Part shown: one piece after another, positions 38,713 to 50,212 of the stretch
Layout: the number at the start of each line of letters is the position of its first letter
Numbering within the stretch: the first letter of the stretch is position 1
Notes under the pieces: model-generated
What the model saw: only the letters and a program-made list of their open reading frames with translations
Database searches by the model: none
Told to the model about the DNA's origin: nothing
NCBI GenBank assembly: GCA_941918925.1
Contig: OW799236.1
Location: forward strand, 123,192,360 to 123,256,359
Reading direction: 5' to 3'
From: Phyto melanocephala
Lineage: Eukaryota > Arthropoda > Insecta > Diptera > Rhinophoridae
DNA length: 64,000 nucleotides
Made by a program: the position numbers and the translations under genes

Positions 38713-39631
38713 TCGGGTGTCCAAACTAGAACGCAATTTTTAAATTTGGCGCCATTCGAAGTGTAATTTTTTGACATTTGAACAATTGTTATTGTTTGCT
38801 AGTAGAAGGTACGAGGTTAGTAAATATGAAGCGCTACACGAATGAACAACGCATTCTCATTGTGAAATTGTTTTACCAAAATGGTGAAAGTTTTGAGGCT
38901 ACAGTTCGCAAATTGCGATCATCCCATTTCCATCTTGATGGCTTCGTCAATAGGCAGAATTGTCGCATTTGGGGTGAGGAAAATCCTCGAGTGATTCACG
39001 AGAAGCAAATGCATCCTCAACGTGTCACTGTGTGGTATGGTTTTTGGGCTGCAGGAATCATTGGACCTTTTTTTTATGAAAATGAGGCAGGTCAAGCGCA
39101 AACAGTCAATGGTGTTCGGTATCGTGAAATGATAACCAATTTTTTCTTGCCCAGAATTGAAGAAATGAATGTGGAGGGCATCTGGTTTCAACAAGATGGC
39201 GCCACATATCATACAGCCAGAGAAACAATTCAATTGCTGCATCAGGCATTTCCTGGTCGTGTTGTTTCGCGTTTTGGAGACCAGAATTGGCCGCCTAAAT
39301 CGTGTGATTTAACACCTTTAGATTTTTTTCTTTGGGGTTTTTTGAAGTCGATGGTTTACGGGAATAAGCCGACGACGACTCAAGCCTTAAAAGAGGAAAT
39401 TGGACGCTGCATTAATGAAATACCGCAGCATTTATGGAAAAAGGTCATTGAAAATTTCATTAAAAGATCGCGTGTGTGCCAGCAAAGCCCCGGCGGCCAT
39501 CTGCACGATATATTGTTCCATACATAACCTCATTCTGTCTACTTTACGATATAATAAAGTTTCACGATTTTTTTTTTTAATATCTGTGTTTCATTTAAAA
39601 TTTAAAAATTGCGTTCTAGTTGGGACGCCCA
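38713..39631 (+). mobile_element. Internally deleted D,D41D mariner-like element (919 bp)
   Basis: TA (38711-38712 and 39632-39633) flanks inverted ends TCGGGTGTCCAAACTAGAAC and, on the minus strand, TGGGCGTCCCAACTAGAACG. The ends match over about 35 bp with a few differences. It contains one continuous but shortened transposase frame on the plus strand. Confidence 0.8.
38826..39527 (+). CDS. Shortened, still-open mariner-type transposase (233 aa)
   Basis: The start ATG at 38826 gives MKRYTNEQRILIVKLFYQNG, a plausible helix-turn-helix beginning. After KLRSS the frame jumps to HFHLDGFVNRQNCRIW, so much of the DNA-binding domain and the first catalytic Asp (normally SDEAHF) are deleted, yet the frame is kept. 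RVTVWYGFWAAGIIGPFF, IWFQQDGATYHTA and WPPKSCDLTPLDFFLWG follow. There are 41 residues between the second and third Asp. The C-terminus is complete. It lacks one of three catalytic acids, so it should be catalytically dead, though it could be translated. The upstream in-frame ATG at 38778 is less likely because MKRYTNEQ is the usual type of start. Confidence 0.75.
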   Translation: MKRYTNEQRILIVKLFYQNGESFEATVRKLRSSHFHLDGFVNRQNCRIWGEENPRVIHEKQMHPQRVTVWYGFWAAGIIGPFFYENEAGQAQTVNGVRYREMITNFFLPRIEEMNVEGIWFQQDGATYHTARETIQLLHQAFPGRVVSRFGDQNWPPKSCDLTPLDFFLWGFLKSMVYGNKPTTTQALKEEIGRCINEIPQHLWKKVIENFIKRSRVCQQSPGGHLHDILFHT

Positions 39632-39771
39632 TATATGAAGATTAACATGTACACTACACATACTTTTGTACACATGTACTCTGTTTCGAAAACTATTTTT
39701 ATCTGGGCATTTCTTTATTTTAGAGGGAATAATAAATATTTAAATGAGTTGCCATATCATATAATGCTTGC

Positions 39772-39962
39772 AAGGTAATTGCAGTTCGGAGAGAATTGTT
39801 TTGTTTATGTTTTTTATATATGAAGTTTGACATTTGCAATAAATGAGAGAGGAGAGAAAATTGTTTTTTATCTATAGACTTTGAACGCTGAAATTTAAAA
39901 TAAGTGCAGAATAAAATAATCAGCTGACGAAACAAGACTACCTGATGAATAAATGTGCCTTG
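39772..39962. mobile_element. MITE-like element of the CAAGGC family
   Basis: The right end on the minus strand reads CAAGGCACATTTATTCATC. The left reads AAGGTAATTGCAGTT, as in the copy at 50213-50452. ATGCTTGC occurs immediately on both sides (39764-39771 and 39963-39970), suggesting an 8-bp target duplication. The left end seems truncated relative to the other copy. Confidence 0.45.
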
Positions 39963-40902
39963 ATGCTTGCATAGAAAAATTATAAAAATGTTTAATTTGT
40001 AAAGTTTAAACGACTTGCTTACAAAAATGTATTTCATCTAATAGCTACATATGATTTTACGAAAAAGTAAAAATTAAAAATAAATGAATTGTAGTGCAGA
40101 AAACTGTTAGAAAAAGTGGTTCGGACAAGAATTTTGTTCGGAACGGAAGGGCTGAATTTTCCTTTAATTTCTATTCAGACAAAATTGAAATGAGTTGTCA
40201 TATCATAATATTTTTGAATAGTAAAATTATAAAAATAGTTATTTTGTGAAAAGTAAACGCCTTTTTACACATGGATTTCATATGACAGCTTTAATTTTCC
40301 CAAGACAATAATTTTAAATTAATAATTCGTGCTACAGAAAACTCTCAAGGGGAAAAATTGAATTTGAGACAAATGGCTGAATTATCCTTTAATATAAGGA
40401 GTGAAAACGCGTTATGTTTTACAAAATTTTTAATTTTAAGGTAAGACCAATCCACCTAAAAATCTTGCCTGTTGTAAGCAGCCACTGCGTATTGGTAAGC
40501 ATACATTTTTACAACGTCTAGTCGATTATGCGTAATAAAAACTATGTCTGAAACACAATTATTATATGCAAATAATGTCATAAGCTTTAAACTCTAACGA
40601 AGAGTTCCAATATTACAAAGCAATACATACAAAAGAACAATGATTTTTACAGAATAATTGCTGTTCGTAGTTTTCCAGGCAAAGCATCAAGAAAACCTTA
40701 CCGATTACGTAAAGCACAGATTTTTTAAATAGAATTGTCATAATATGCTGAAATATGCTTCATTAATGATTTTTTTTTTCAATTAAATCAATATGGTTGC
40801 TTGCATTTTCATTCCATAAATTTTCTTATCATTAACAAAATAAAAAGAATCTTGCTTCTATTTGTTTTTAATTAAAAAATAAAAAAATTCAAATTAACTT
40901 AC

Positions 40903-41208
40903 CTGGATAGCATGCTTTGTATCTTCTAAATGACGGCGAGATCTTACCACTGGGTCGACATTGCGGAATTTATCCGACAAACGTCCCAAAGATTTTTCCC
41001 AGGCAAGTAATTTATTCTCAAAATCGTCCCACTTATCGGCGATGGCTTGTAAATTGTCGCGACGTTGTTCTAAAGTGGTTATCAATTGATTCCACAAACG
41101 ATTTAACTCAATATTGTCTTGCTCAATCAGCTGACGATTACGTGCATCCGATTGGCGTTGCAAACCTTGAGCTTGTTGATTTGCCAAAGTGATGTCACTA
41201 GTTTGGCT
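40903..41208 (-). CDS. Msp300: Msp300-like spectrin-repeat exon (102 codons, phase 0-0)
   Basis: The acceptor TCTAG is at 41210-41209 and the donor CAG|GTAAGT at 40903/40902. It begins SQTSDITLANQQAQGL and ends DTKHAIQ. The interior NRLWNQLITTLEQRRDNL and LLAWEKSLGRLSDKF shows two Trp-bearing helices of a spectrin repeat. Length is a multiple of three and frame is continuous on both sides. It stands alone between two introns of over 9 kb. Confidence 0.85.
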
Positions 41209-41432
41209 CTAGAATTGAAAGCAAAAAACATTTTTTCATTATATTGTTATAGAAAAAGCTGAAGCTGTAAATATTGCACAATATGTTTAAGACTTATTTA
41301 TACACATTCTTTTTTATCACGTTGTTTTTTTTTAAATATGCAATTACATTCGTAAGGATAATAATGTATTCAAGGGTAAAAGAGGTCAACAATTTTATTT
41401 CACCATATTTTCCTTTGATACCTATACATATG

Positions 41433-41472
41433 TACATACATACATACATACATACATACATACATACATACA

Positions 41473-41502
<30 letters not shown>
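41433..41502. repeat. (TACA)n microsatellite, about 17 units
   Basis: A nearly perfect tetranucleotide run continues for about 70 bp, bordered by ATATGT and ATATGC. It creates spurious repetitive open frames on both strands (HTYI or MYVC type). Confidence 0.95.
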
Positions 41503-41503
<1 letters not shown>

Positions 41504-42659
41504 GCATATAGAAAATGAAATTTATCTCACCTTTTAAAATAGTTTTATAAACACGTTCTTATTTACTTCTTTTTTTTCAATTTTGTAACTTTTAAAAACA
41601 CTATAGGTAGATATTTCAAAAATATTTTTTTTTCTTTAAACACTTTAAAGAATCCTATTAAAAGTACTTTTATTTTATTAAAAGATGACGTCGTTATTAA
41701 GTTCCGTAGTTCTTGTTTTTTTTTCAAAATTTATGTAAATGCAACTTTAATGTCTACTTTTTTGCACTTCACTTTTTCTCTACACAATATCTTCTAACAA
41801 ACACTTCGGCCATAAATTTCAATGTTTTGCCTTTATTTTCTTATTTGCGCTACGAAAACGTGTATAATAGATTTAACGAAAAAATTAAATCATAAAAACA
41901 CAAATTGTATTATAATGTGACGTCTCTGAAAGCTCACATTGAAATGATTTTAAAAACTGTGGTCATGCTCGACAAACTAACGTAAAAAACATGTGAAAAT
42001 AAATAAGACAACAAATGTGTGAAGAAAAATAAAAAACGTCTACACATAGATACTCCACCAATACATGTTAAAAAATTGTTTCCATATGTTTTGGTGGAGA
42101 AGAGCACAATTAAAATTACTTTGTTTTGGTTAGTTTTTAAAGAGAGCTTTTTTTGTTTCTTCGTCACCGGCAAAAAAAAAACAGTGATGTCAATTGTAAG
42201 GCAATTAAGAAAATACGCTATTTATGTATCTAATACATTTAGAGATGAAAAGTAAAGAAAAAATTTACAATGGGACAATTTTTGGTAATTTTTATAAACG
42301 GTTTTAGTATTTTCACAAGCCACTGTTAAATACAAAACACAATTAATTATATAAATATATTGCACAAAAAATAGAAAAAATAAAGTATTTAAAATTTAAG
42401 CAAAAAAAAAAATATCGAGTTTTCCATTAAAGAGTTGACCACTTTCTTTTTAAATAAAACAAAAATTGTTTTAGATATCTGGAATATAAGTAAGTACATA
42501 TTTATGAAGTGTATGTATTGTGCCCAAAATGAACAATGAACGTCTTTTCCACCCTAATACACTAATAGATCTCTCATTCAATACTGGCTCTTAGGATAGC
42601 GGCTTACTGAAATAGATCAATGTTTAAACGTAGCCCTACAAAAAATATAGAGGAGTTTA

Positions 42660-42880
42660 CATGACACAGGATGCTAATCGATGTTACGATGATTACGATG
42701 TTACCGTATTAAGATTTTAATAGGTCAATTGTTACATCCACTGTATGGCACCATCTTCAAACCACATGTCATATATGTCTAACCCTTATAATTCACCAAA
42801 GAAATAAGGCTGTAGCTATAGCCACTGACTAAAACGTGGCCGTCATTTTTTTTTAACAAAAATAAAAATGGCGAAATTAT
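42660..42880 (-). pseudogene. Possible very old mariner-type transposase relic
   Basis: The minus strand near 42770-42730 reads WFEDGAI followed, after frame changes, by a segment like TIDLLKI. This recalls WFQQDGATCHTANATIDLLK of the copy at 30184-31104. Upstream, an FFGEL-like stretch is uncertain. No ends were found. Very weak evidence. Confidence 0.25.
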
Positions 42881-43371
42881 ATTACCGCCACGGGAATAAT
42901 CGGAAATGAATTCCTACTCAAATACTGTACAATCGCCTACCTACCTGGACTACCTTTATTTTAATATTCTCATCATAAAAGTTAAATTTTTTTTAACCCT
43001 CTAATGAATTTATAGACACGTTTGTTACTATTTTTACATAAGACATGCCTTTAGGGCTATTTTTTTTTGTTTTTTTTTTTGTTGCAAATTTGCAAAATTA
43101 CAGGCAACTATATTCGCAAAAAAAAAAAAAAAACTAAGGAATCATTTTGAAACGAACTGAGATATCAACACCAAAATACAATTTCTTAAGTGAGTGTTTC
43201 TTTTTTTAATTAAAAACGAAAATTGATTTTTTCAACTTCTAGACAACTAAAAGGGTCAACATGGTTTTCGAAAAGTGCTTAACCAGCAAAATATAATTCC
43301 TCAAAATGCCATCTACTACAAAATGACGAACAATATATTTATTATGAGTCAAATTTTTTATAATAAATTTA

Positions 43372-43720
43372 ATTTACCCTCTTAAACCACTCAATATTGG
43401 TATCAAATAAAAGTGCTTGGCCTGTAGAATACAGTAAACTATGAAACATTTAAAATCGTCCTAAATAAAAAATGGCAGATATATGGGTCATATATAGTTA
43501 TTACAGATTTGTCCTCTTTAACCCTCACACTATTAATATGAAATGAAAAAGGCTTGAGTAGTAGCATACAGTAAACTATGCAAAGGTCTAAAATCAAAGA
43601 TGGAGACTTAAACGGAATAGTGGATAATTTTTGCCTTAACCTTATCCATATGGGTATTAAGTGAAGGGCTTGAATAGTAGAATACAATTAACTATGTAAC
43701 AATTTAAAAAAATATGGTAT
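43372..43720. repeat. Tandem repeat, three diverged units of about 117-134 bp
   Basis: Units starting near 43385, 43519 and 43636 share AACC(C/A)..., a variable ATTGGTAT/ATGGGTATTAAGTGAA stretch, then GTAGAATACAGTAAACTATG. The shared 3' core is the best conserved part. It is non-coding. Confidence 0.6.
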
Positions 43721-43897
43721 CGGAAATAATAAAGCTAAATGGTGTATAATATAGTAATCTAGGCTACGCTACGATGTGGTTATTATACTTCTTTACATCA
43801 AGCTGAAGGGTATTTTAAGCTTCGGCACAGTCGAACACAGCATGCACAAAATTTTAGTTAAAAAATAGTAAAGAAATTTATATCTCATCTTTTTATA

Positions 43898-44567
43898 CCC
43901 TTCACACAGTGAAAAAGGGTATATGTATATAGGTTTGTCATTCCGTGTAAAATTTCTACAACTTTCATTTGCGACCCCATAAAGTATATATTTTCTGAAA
44001 GCTTATGAATAGGGTAGTCGATTAAGCTCTGTCAGTCTGTCCGTGTGTATGTTGAAATCAAATTTTTTTAGGCCCCCCGACATCGCTTGGACCCGGGTGA
44101 GGTATTAAAATATCAGAAATATTCGGGAGTAGATCGGTAATGAAAATCAGAAACATCGGTACATAAGCAACTGAGATATGAGCAAAAACCCACGACCACC
44201 TCGAATTTTTTTCACAAAAACAACATTACAACAACAACATACATACATACAAACGTGTATACTGGTTAGAGAAAACGTGGCATCGAATCCCAACTGAGCC
44301 AAAAAAAAAATTTTTTATTTTTTATTTAATATATTATTTATATTTTTATTTTTTTTTAATTTTTTTTTTAAATTTTTTTTTTAATTTTTTTTTTATTTTT
44401 TCCTTTTTTTTTTTTTTTTCTTTTAACATACATACTTAAAGTTATAATTTTAAAATGGGTTGTTTTTATATATGTATGTACGTATTTCATATGGAATGAA
44501 TGGTGATACAAACTACTGTTATTGCATGACTACACGTTGTGAAGGGTATATAAGATTCGGCACTTTT
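43898..44567 (-). repeat. Dispersed fly intronic repeat, about 670 bp
   Basis: The left end is TATACCCTTCACACAGTG with AAGGGTATATG just inside. The right end is GAAGGGTATATAAGATTCGG. The interior includes GTCTGTCCGTGTGTATG, a ~100-bp T-rich low-complexity block (44300-44420) and a GCATCGAATCCC stretch. Similar end fragments lie at 43806-43838, 36285-36350 and 29440-29500. It has no open frame, and its class is unknown to me. Confidence 0.55.
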
Positions 44568-44971
44568 ACTTGTTTTTTCAAACAAACCTTGTTCGTATTC
44601 TAGTTAAAGAAGGTTATGTACATATACATAGCCAAATAAAAAAAATAACTAAAAACCTAATAAAAATAAGAGCCATACGTACTTTTATAAAGATGGCTAA
44701 AAATATTACCATCTTAATATGGTGTAAACAAGAATTAAGTTTGCAATTGAGTTAAAAATAATATTATAAAATGTTTTACCAATATTGGTAGTTTATTAAT
44801 AAAACTCCTATTTTTAGTTTTGTAATTTTATTTGCGATTTATTAGATGCCGGTAAAATTTTTATTGCACATTTAAAAAAAAACTCGTAAAAACAAGAATG
44901 TTAAAGAGCAGACGATAAAGCAGTAAATGCATACATACATAGATATTTTAGGGATACATAGATACACAACA

Positions 44972-44996
44972 ATGTTGGCATCAGTGATGCCAACAT
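44972..44996. repeat. 25-bp near-perfect palindrome
   Basis: ATGTTGGCATCA, one G, then TGATGCCAACAT. The CAGTGATGCCAAC core also occurs alone at about 22516, where it resembles a hAT-type terminal sequence. The palindrome may be two abutted ends of such an element. Confidence 0.45.
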
Positions 44997-46013
44997 ACGA
45001 TTAAAGAGTCAAAAAGGTTTTTTACTAATTTAAACATTTTCATTATTTAATGTCTACATCTAATAAATTTATATTATTATGAAAATTGTCAAAATGTAAT
45101 CACATTAGATAAATTTCATATTCAAAGTATATTAATACAGTTGCTTGACATAAAAAACTGTATTTGTTATAGACGAAACGGAACAAATTAATAGTTACAT
45201 TCGTAAAAAATATTTAAATTTCGGGAACAAAATTTCCATATAAAATTTGCTTTAAAAACTTTTGGTAAATAAAAAAAAATTGGGGATAGATAGTATATGT
45301 AAAAGCTGAATATAACAAAAAAAAATTAGTGTTTCTTAAAGAACGGTTTCAAGAACCGCACGTATATTAAAATTTAAATGTTAACATCACCGGAGTGCAT
45401 TTGAAAATGCAACAAATTTTGCATTACCAAAAGTATACGTTTGTATAAACGTAGATTCCAAAAAAAAAAACGTTGCCATACATATAGATACATGTTGAAA
45501 TTGTTGCTTATTTCTAGGGAGTGTCAAAACCGATTACATATGTCTGTATGAACTCTCTTAAAGGAAAAATGTATGCGTAAAAAAATTATGACTAAACGAG
45601 TGTAAAGTAATGCCAATACCAAGATAAAAAGCGGCTTTTTAAAAATTAACTATAACTGGAGACATCAGAAGAGAAAATTCTCTTACGATACCTGTCACCC
45701 ACAGTTGACAACATATACATAAATCGCAAAGTCGTTATATATTTTTTCATTAAAGTAAAATTAAATTTTTTTAGAGCGATTTAGACGGCTTGGCCATGAA
45801 GTTATTGTTGGTAAAAGGTAACTTTGGCAAATTTGAGCAAAGAAATGACAACCTTCTTGTAAAATAATTTTTTTTTTTTATATTTCTCAAAAGACTACTT
45901 TTACCAAATAAAAATTATTTCCTTTTGTAAAATATATAGTGGTAACCAAGGCCTATTGATGAGATACTTATGTATACGAATCGCGGCAACAAATTTTGTT
46001 TTTGTATATAGTA

Positions 46014-46714
46014 CTAGCCAAACCCGGCGCGCGTTGCTACGCCCCTTAATGAATCGAAATGCATTCTAATTTTTAATTGAATATCAAGTGCAAAAACCTA
46101 AAAATTATAATTTTTTTTATGGGCGTGGCATTGCCCACTTTTCTAATCACGAAATTGTAAAGTCATAACAGCTCAATTTGTGTACAAAGTTTCAGAAATA
46201 TCGGACCAGTGCAAGATCCTAAAAATTATAATTGTTTTTATGGGCGTGGCCCTGCCCACTTTTCTGATCACGAAATTATTTAGTCATGACAGCTCAATAT
46301 GTGTGCAAAGTTTCAGAAAAATCGGTCTGGTGCAAGTACCTCAAAATTATAACCTTTTTTTATGGGCGTGGCCCCGCCCACTTTTTCAATCACGAAATTA
46401 TAAAGCCATGACAGCTCAATATGTGTGCAAAGTTTCAGAAAAATCGGTCCAGTGCAAGTACCTCAAAATTAAAACTTTTTTAGGGGCGTGGCCCCGCCCA
46501 CTTTTCTTATCACGAAATTATTTAGTCATGACAGCTCGATATGTGTGCATAGTTTCAGAAAAATCGGTCAAGTGCAAGTAGCTAAAACTGATAACTAATT
46601 TTTTATGGGCGTGGCTCCGCCCACTTTTTTTCACCCATAAACACTCCCTGGTATGTGTACAACAACATACCAAAGTTTGAGCCCGATCGGTTTTACAGTT
46701 TCGGAGTCTATAGC

Positions 46715-46753
<39 letters not shown>

Positions 46754-46773
46754 TTCACTTTTATATATATAGA
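46014..46773 (-). mobile_element. Non-autonomous Helitron, minus orientation (760 bp)
   Basis: Read on the minus strand it begins TCTATATATATAAAAGTGAA at 46773 and ends in GCGCGCCGGGTTTGGCTAG at 46014. It has A before the TC and T after the CTAG, the A|T insertion typical of Helitrons. A (CA/TG)n tract lies near its 5' end (46717-46749). The body is five ~121-bp units (GGGCGTGG at 46121, 46242, 46364, 46484, 46607), each with a GC palindrome and a TCACGAAATTA stretch. It has no Rep/helicase gene. Confidence 0.75.
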
Positions 46774-47673
46774 TGTCACACATTTTTTCTTTAATTTGAA
46801 TAGTTTTTGAAAAACTTCAAACTTTATATTCTTGTTTGGTATTTTTTAAAACGTTTAGAACTAACTGCAACTTCGAATTATTAATTGATAACAAAAAATT
46901 AAGAAAATAATTTTGGCTGATGCAGACAGCTTATTAAAGCAACTTGGCACTACTTGTGATTATATATATAAAAGAAACAATCAGCTGATTGGTACCTTAT
47001 GAATATACCTTGGTGACAACGAAACACAATCAAACATTTTAGTTTTTTAAGTAAAACTATTACAATAATTAAATTTGAACAAACTTAAATCGCAATTTAC
47101 TTGCCATGATTTATAAAGCAGACAAATATGGCAACTTTATATTCGTAATCCTTAAATTAAAACTTATAAGTTAGAGAAGCTACTTATCGGGCATACCGTT
47201 TTAAAGTGTAGTAATAATAAGGAATAGCTAGTTATTTATCCAATAATATCCTAGCTTTAGCTATTAGAAATATTTTATAATCGACCTTACACTGATAATT
47301 AGGCATTTTTATAGATTACTGGCTAAAGCCGGACCGGATCGCTCCCCCTGAAAAAAACATATCATGAGATCTTTTAACCTATTAATAAACGCCAGCTTTT
47401 GGATTCAAAAAGAGTCCTAAAACCATTCTTAACGAAGGAAAATATTAAAAAAAATATATAAAAATTGATCTAGTAGTTCTACGAACAAAAATTAAAACAA
47501 AATTAGTGTGTTTGTTTTTTTTTTTAACCAAAATTACTCTTAGTTATGAATATAAGGATCGAAAAAATACATCAAATTGGATTATAAATTTTATATATTT
47601 AAAAATTCATTTTGTTTTTTATATAATTCTTAAATTCCCTAATGTTTTTCTTTTTATCATATATCTATATCTA

Positions 47674-47693
47674 TCTATATATATAAAAGTGAA

Positions 47694-47746
<53 letters not shown>

Positions 47747-48570
47747 GCTATAGACTCTGAAACTGTAAAACCGATCGGGCTCAAACTTTGGTAAGTTGTT
47801 GTACACATACCAGGGAGTGTTTATGGGTGAAAAAAAGTGGGCGGAGCCACGCCCTTAAAAAATTAGTTATCAGTTTTAGCTACTTGCACTTGACCGATTT
47901 TTCTGAAACTTTGCACACATATCGAGCTGTCATGACTAAATAATTTCGTGATAAGAAAAGTGGGCGGGGCCACGCCCCTAAAAAAGTTTTAATTTTGCGG
48001 TACTTGCACTGGACCGATGTTTCTGAAACTTTGCACACATATTAAGCTGTCGTGACTTTATAATTTTGTGATTAAAAAAGTGGGCGGGGCCACGCCCATC
48101 AAAAATTAGTTATTAGTTTTAGCTACTTGCACTGGACCGAATTTTCTGAAACTTTGCAAACATACTGAGCTATCATGACTTTACACTTTCGTCATTAGAA
48201 AAGTGGGCAGTGCCACGCCCATAAGAAATAGGTATCATTTTGAGGTACTTGCACTGAACCGATTATTCTGAAACTTTGCACACATATTGAGCTGTTATGA
48301 CTTTACAATTTTGTGATTAGAAAAGTGGGCAGGGACAAGCCCATAAAAACAATTATAATTTTGATAATTTTTGCACTGGTCCGATTTTTCTGAAACTTTG
48401 CACACATATTGAGCTGTTATGACTTTACAATTTCGTGATTAGAAAAGTGGGCAATGTCACGCCCATAAAAAAATTATAATATTTAAGTTTTTGCACTTGA
48501 TATTCAATTAAAATTCAGAATGCATTTCAATTCATTAAGGGGCGTAGCAACGCGCGCCGGGTTTGGCTAG
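47674..48570 (+). mobile_element. Non-autonomous Helitron, plus orientation (897 bp)
   Basis: It is the same family as the copy at 46014-46773 but inverted. TCTATATATATAAAAGTG starts at 47674 (preceded by A). CTAG ends at 48570 (followed by T). The GCGCGC palindrome lies shortly before CTAG. A (TG)n tract runs 47698-47744. The body has six ~122-bp units (GTGGGC at 47837, 47960, 48080, 48203, 48325, 48447). The 897-bp gap between the two copies (46774-47673) is unrelated AT-rich sequence. Confidence 0.75.
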
Positions 48571-49835
48571 TCTTTTATAAATCTTAAAAATATTGTTTTA
48601 TATATTAAGTACATATAATTTGTAGCATTAATACTCGTATTAAACTAATAAACATTTTTTTGGCTTAAAATTATTTATCATTGAAGACGATAAAAGAAGT
48701 TTTAAAAGAAATACAGCTGGTTTGATAAAAAAATTTCGCGTCGTCAGTTTTTAAAAGCACCACTTTAGTATCAGAAGCACAGAATAAACAACACTAAAAT
48801 AAACGGAAAAAATATGTATGTATGTATCTTCAACATCATCTCAAGATTCTCTTACTAAATGAGAGCATTTAAAAGAGTACGCATATGATTTTCACCTATA
48901 CTAATGATGTCATTGTAATGGAGAATTCATGTAATATAAAGTGGAAAGAAAAACGTGTTTAAGCTTAAATACTTTTGCGTCTAGAAGAATAAAAAAAAAA
49001 CAAACATACAATAGTTTTATAAGACTCAAAAGAGTACAAATTTTTTTTGGTCTTTTTTGCATAAAAACTATACTAACGACTTTCTGAACAACTTTTACCG
49101 GCCGGCATAAGAAAAACGAGTCATACTACTTTTTCCTTTTGTAGCATTTCTTTAAGTTCAACTTACTAATGCTCAAATAAATAAGACTTATTTTATGCCA
49201 AACGATATTAACATATTAACAAACTTATGACTAACTGGAAAAAATTCATAAATTTCTTATTATGGGGTTAAGGAAATTTCATTTCAGTTCGGTGAAATGA
49301 TCAGATTTGTAATTTTTTATTTATAAAAAACATATGATAAATTCAATATTCCTACATACCTTTTCCTTCATAAAAATTATCCCTAATAATTTTTGTTTAT
49401 TCATAAGGCCGAAAAAATACGTTTCTTTGTTTTTAAATTCTTTACTTATAGAAAATTAAAAAAAATTTTTTTAAAGAAAAATGTTCCAATTTCGTTACCT
49501 ATAAAAATTTAAAAAAAATCTGTAGAATTTTTTTAAATTTATTTTTAGAAATTTTGTGTAAATACTATATGAATGGAAAAATTTACAAAAATTAACACAA
49601 GGTATGCATGCAGTGGTGAATTCGCTTTCTTTCTAAATGTTAGTTAGACTTCATAAAAAAATATATGCCTGTGTATTAAAAAGCGATTTCATCATGTTTA
49701 TTGTACCCTGTTGCAGTATATTAAAAAAAAAATTATATTTCTATAAACTTTGTTGTAATGATAATTTTTTCATCTATTTAAATTTTTAATATTAGTTTTT
49801 CTAATCATAAATATATTTTTATATAAAATTTTCAA

Positions 49836-50026
49836 CAAGGCGAATTCAATAAGGTGAACTCGTCCCTAAAACAACTACAAAGTGAAAAAATACAAACGTG
49901 TATTTTGTTAGTGTAAAACAAAACGATATGTCAAAAATACACAAAAATTTGACAAGTGGTCCCTAGAAGTAGTCAACAGCTGATAATCAGCTGACCTAAT
50001 AAGTTCACCTTATTGAATTCGCCTTG
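49836..50026. mobile_element. 191-bp MITE, CAAGGC family, 8-9-bp target duplication
   Basis: Perfect inverted ends of 25 bp begin CAAGGCGAATTCAATAAGG. ATTTTCAA lies directly outside both ends (49828-49835 and 50027-50034). If the end C is assigned to the flank, the repeat is 9 bp (ATTTTCAAC). The interior carries a CAGCTGATAATCAGCTG palindrome. An 8-bp duplication would suit hAT or P superfamilies. No coding frame. Confidence 0.7.
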
Positions 50027-50212
50027 ATTTTCAACAACAATATTTATAGAATTTTTGTTAGAAATTCTATTTTTACTATAACATCTTCGAAAATGTATCT
50101 ATCAATACAAATGTTTTCATCAAGTTGTCTCGATTCGTCAGCTGAATATTTAACCTTCACATATTTAAAACGTCAGTTGTCAAAGTAAATTTTTGTTCTC
50201 ATCTCAAAATAA

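Larger units (their letters stand above)
31612..40902 (-). other. 9.3-kb intron with several mariner-like elements
   Basis: It holds two deleted D,D41D elements (34762-35308, 38713-39631), an older transposase relic (36450-36860), a MITE-like segment (35319-35742), a CAAGGC-ended element (39772-39962), a GAGA-rich palindromic block (32266-32336) and the start of a dispersed repeat near 36285-36350. The stretches 32400-34700 and 37300-38700 hold AT-rich sequence with nothing recognisable. Confidence 0.6.

Noticed and set aside
41274..41537. Open frames with HTYIHTYI or MYVCMYVC repeats
   Set aside because: They are translations of the (TACA)n microsatellite.
44270..44300. GCATCGAATCCC, resembling a tRNA B-box
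   Set aside because: No A-box, acceptor stem or anticodon loop could be folded around it, and it is inside a dispersed repeat.
46180..46581. 133-codon plus-strand open frame
   Set aside because: It lies wholly within the 121-bp units of the Helitron and repeats the same peptide per unit; it is not a gene.
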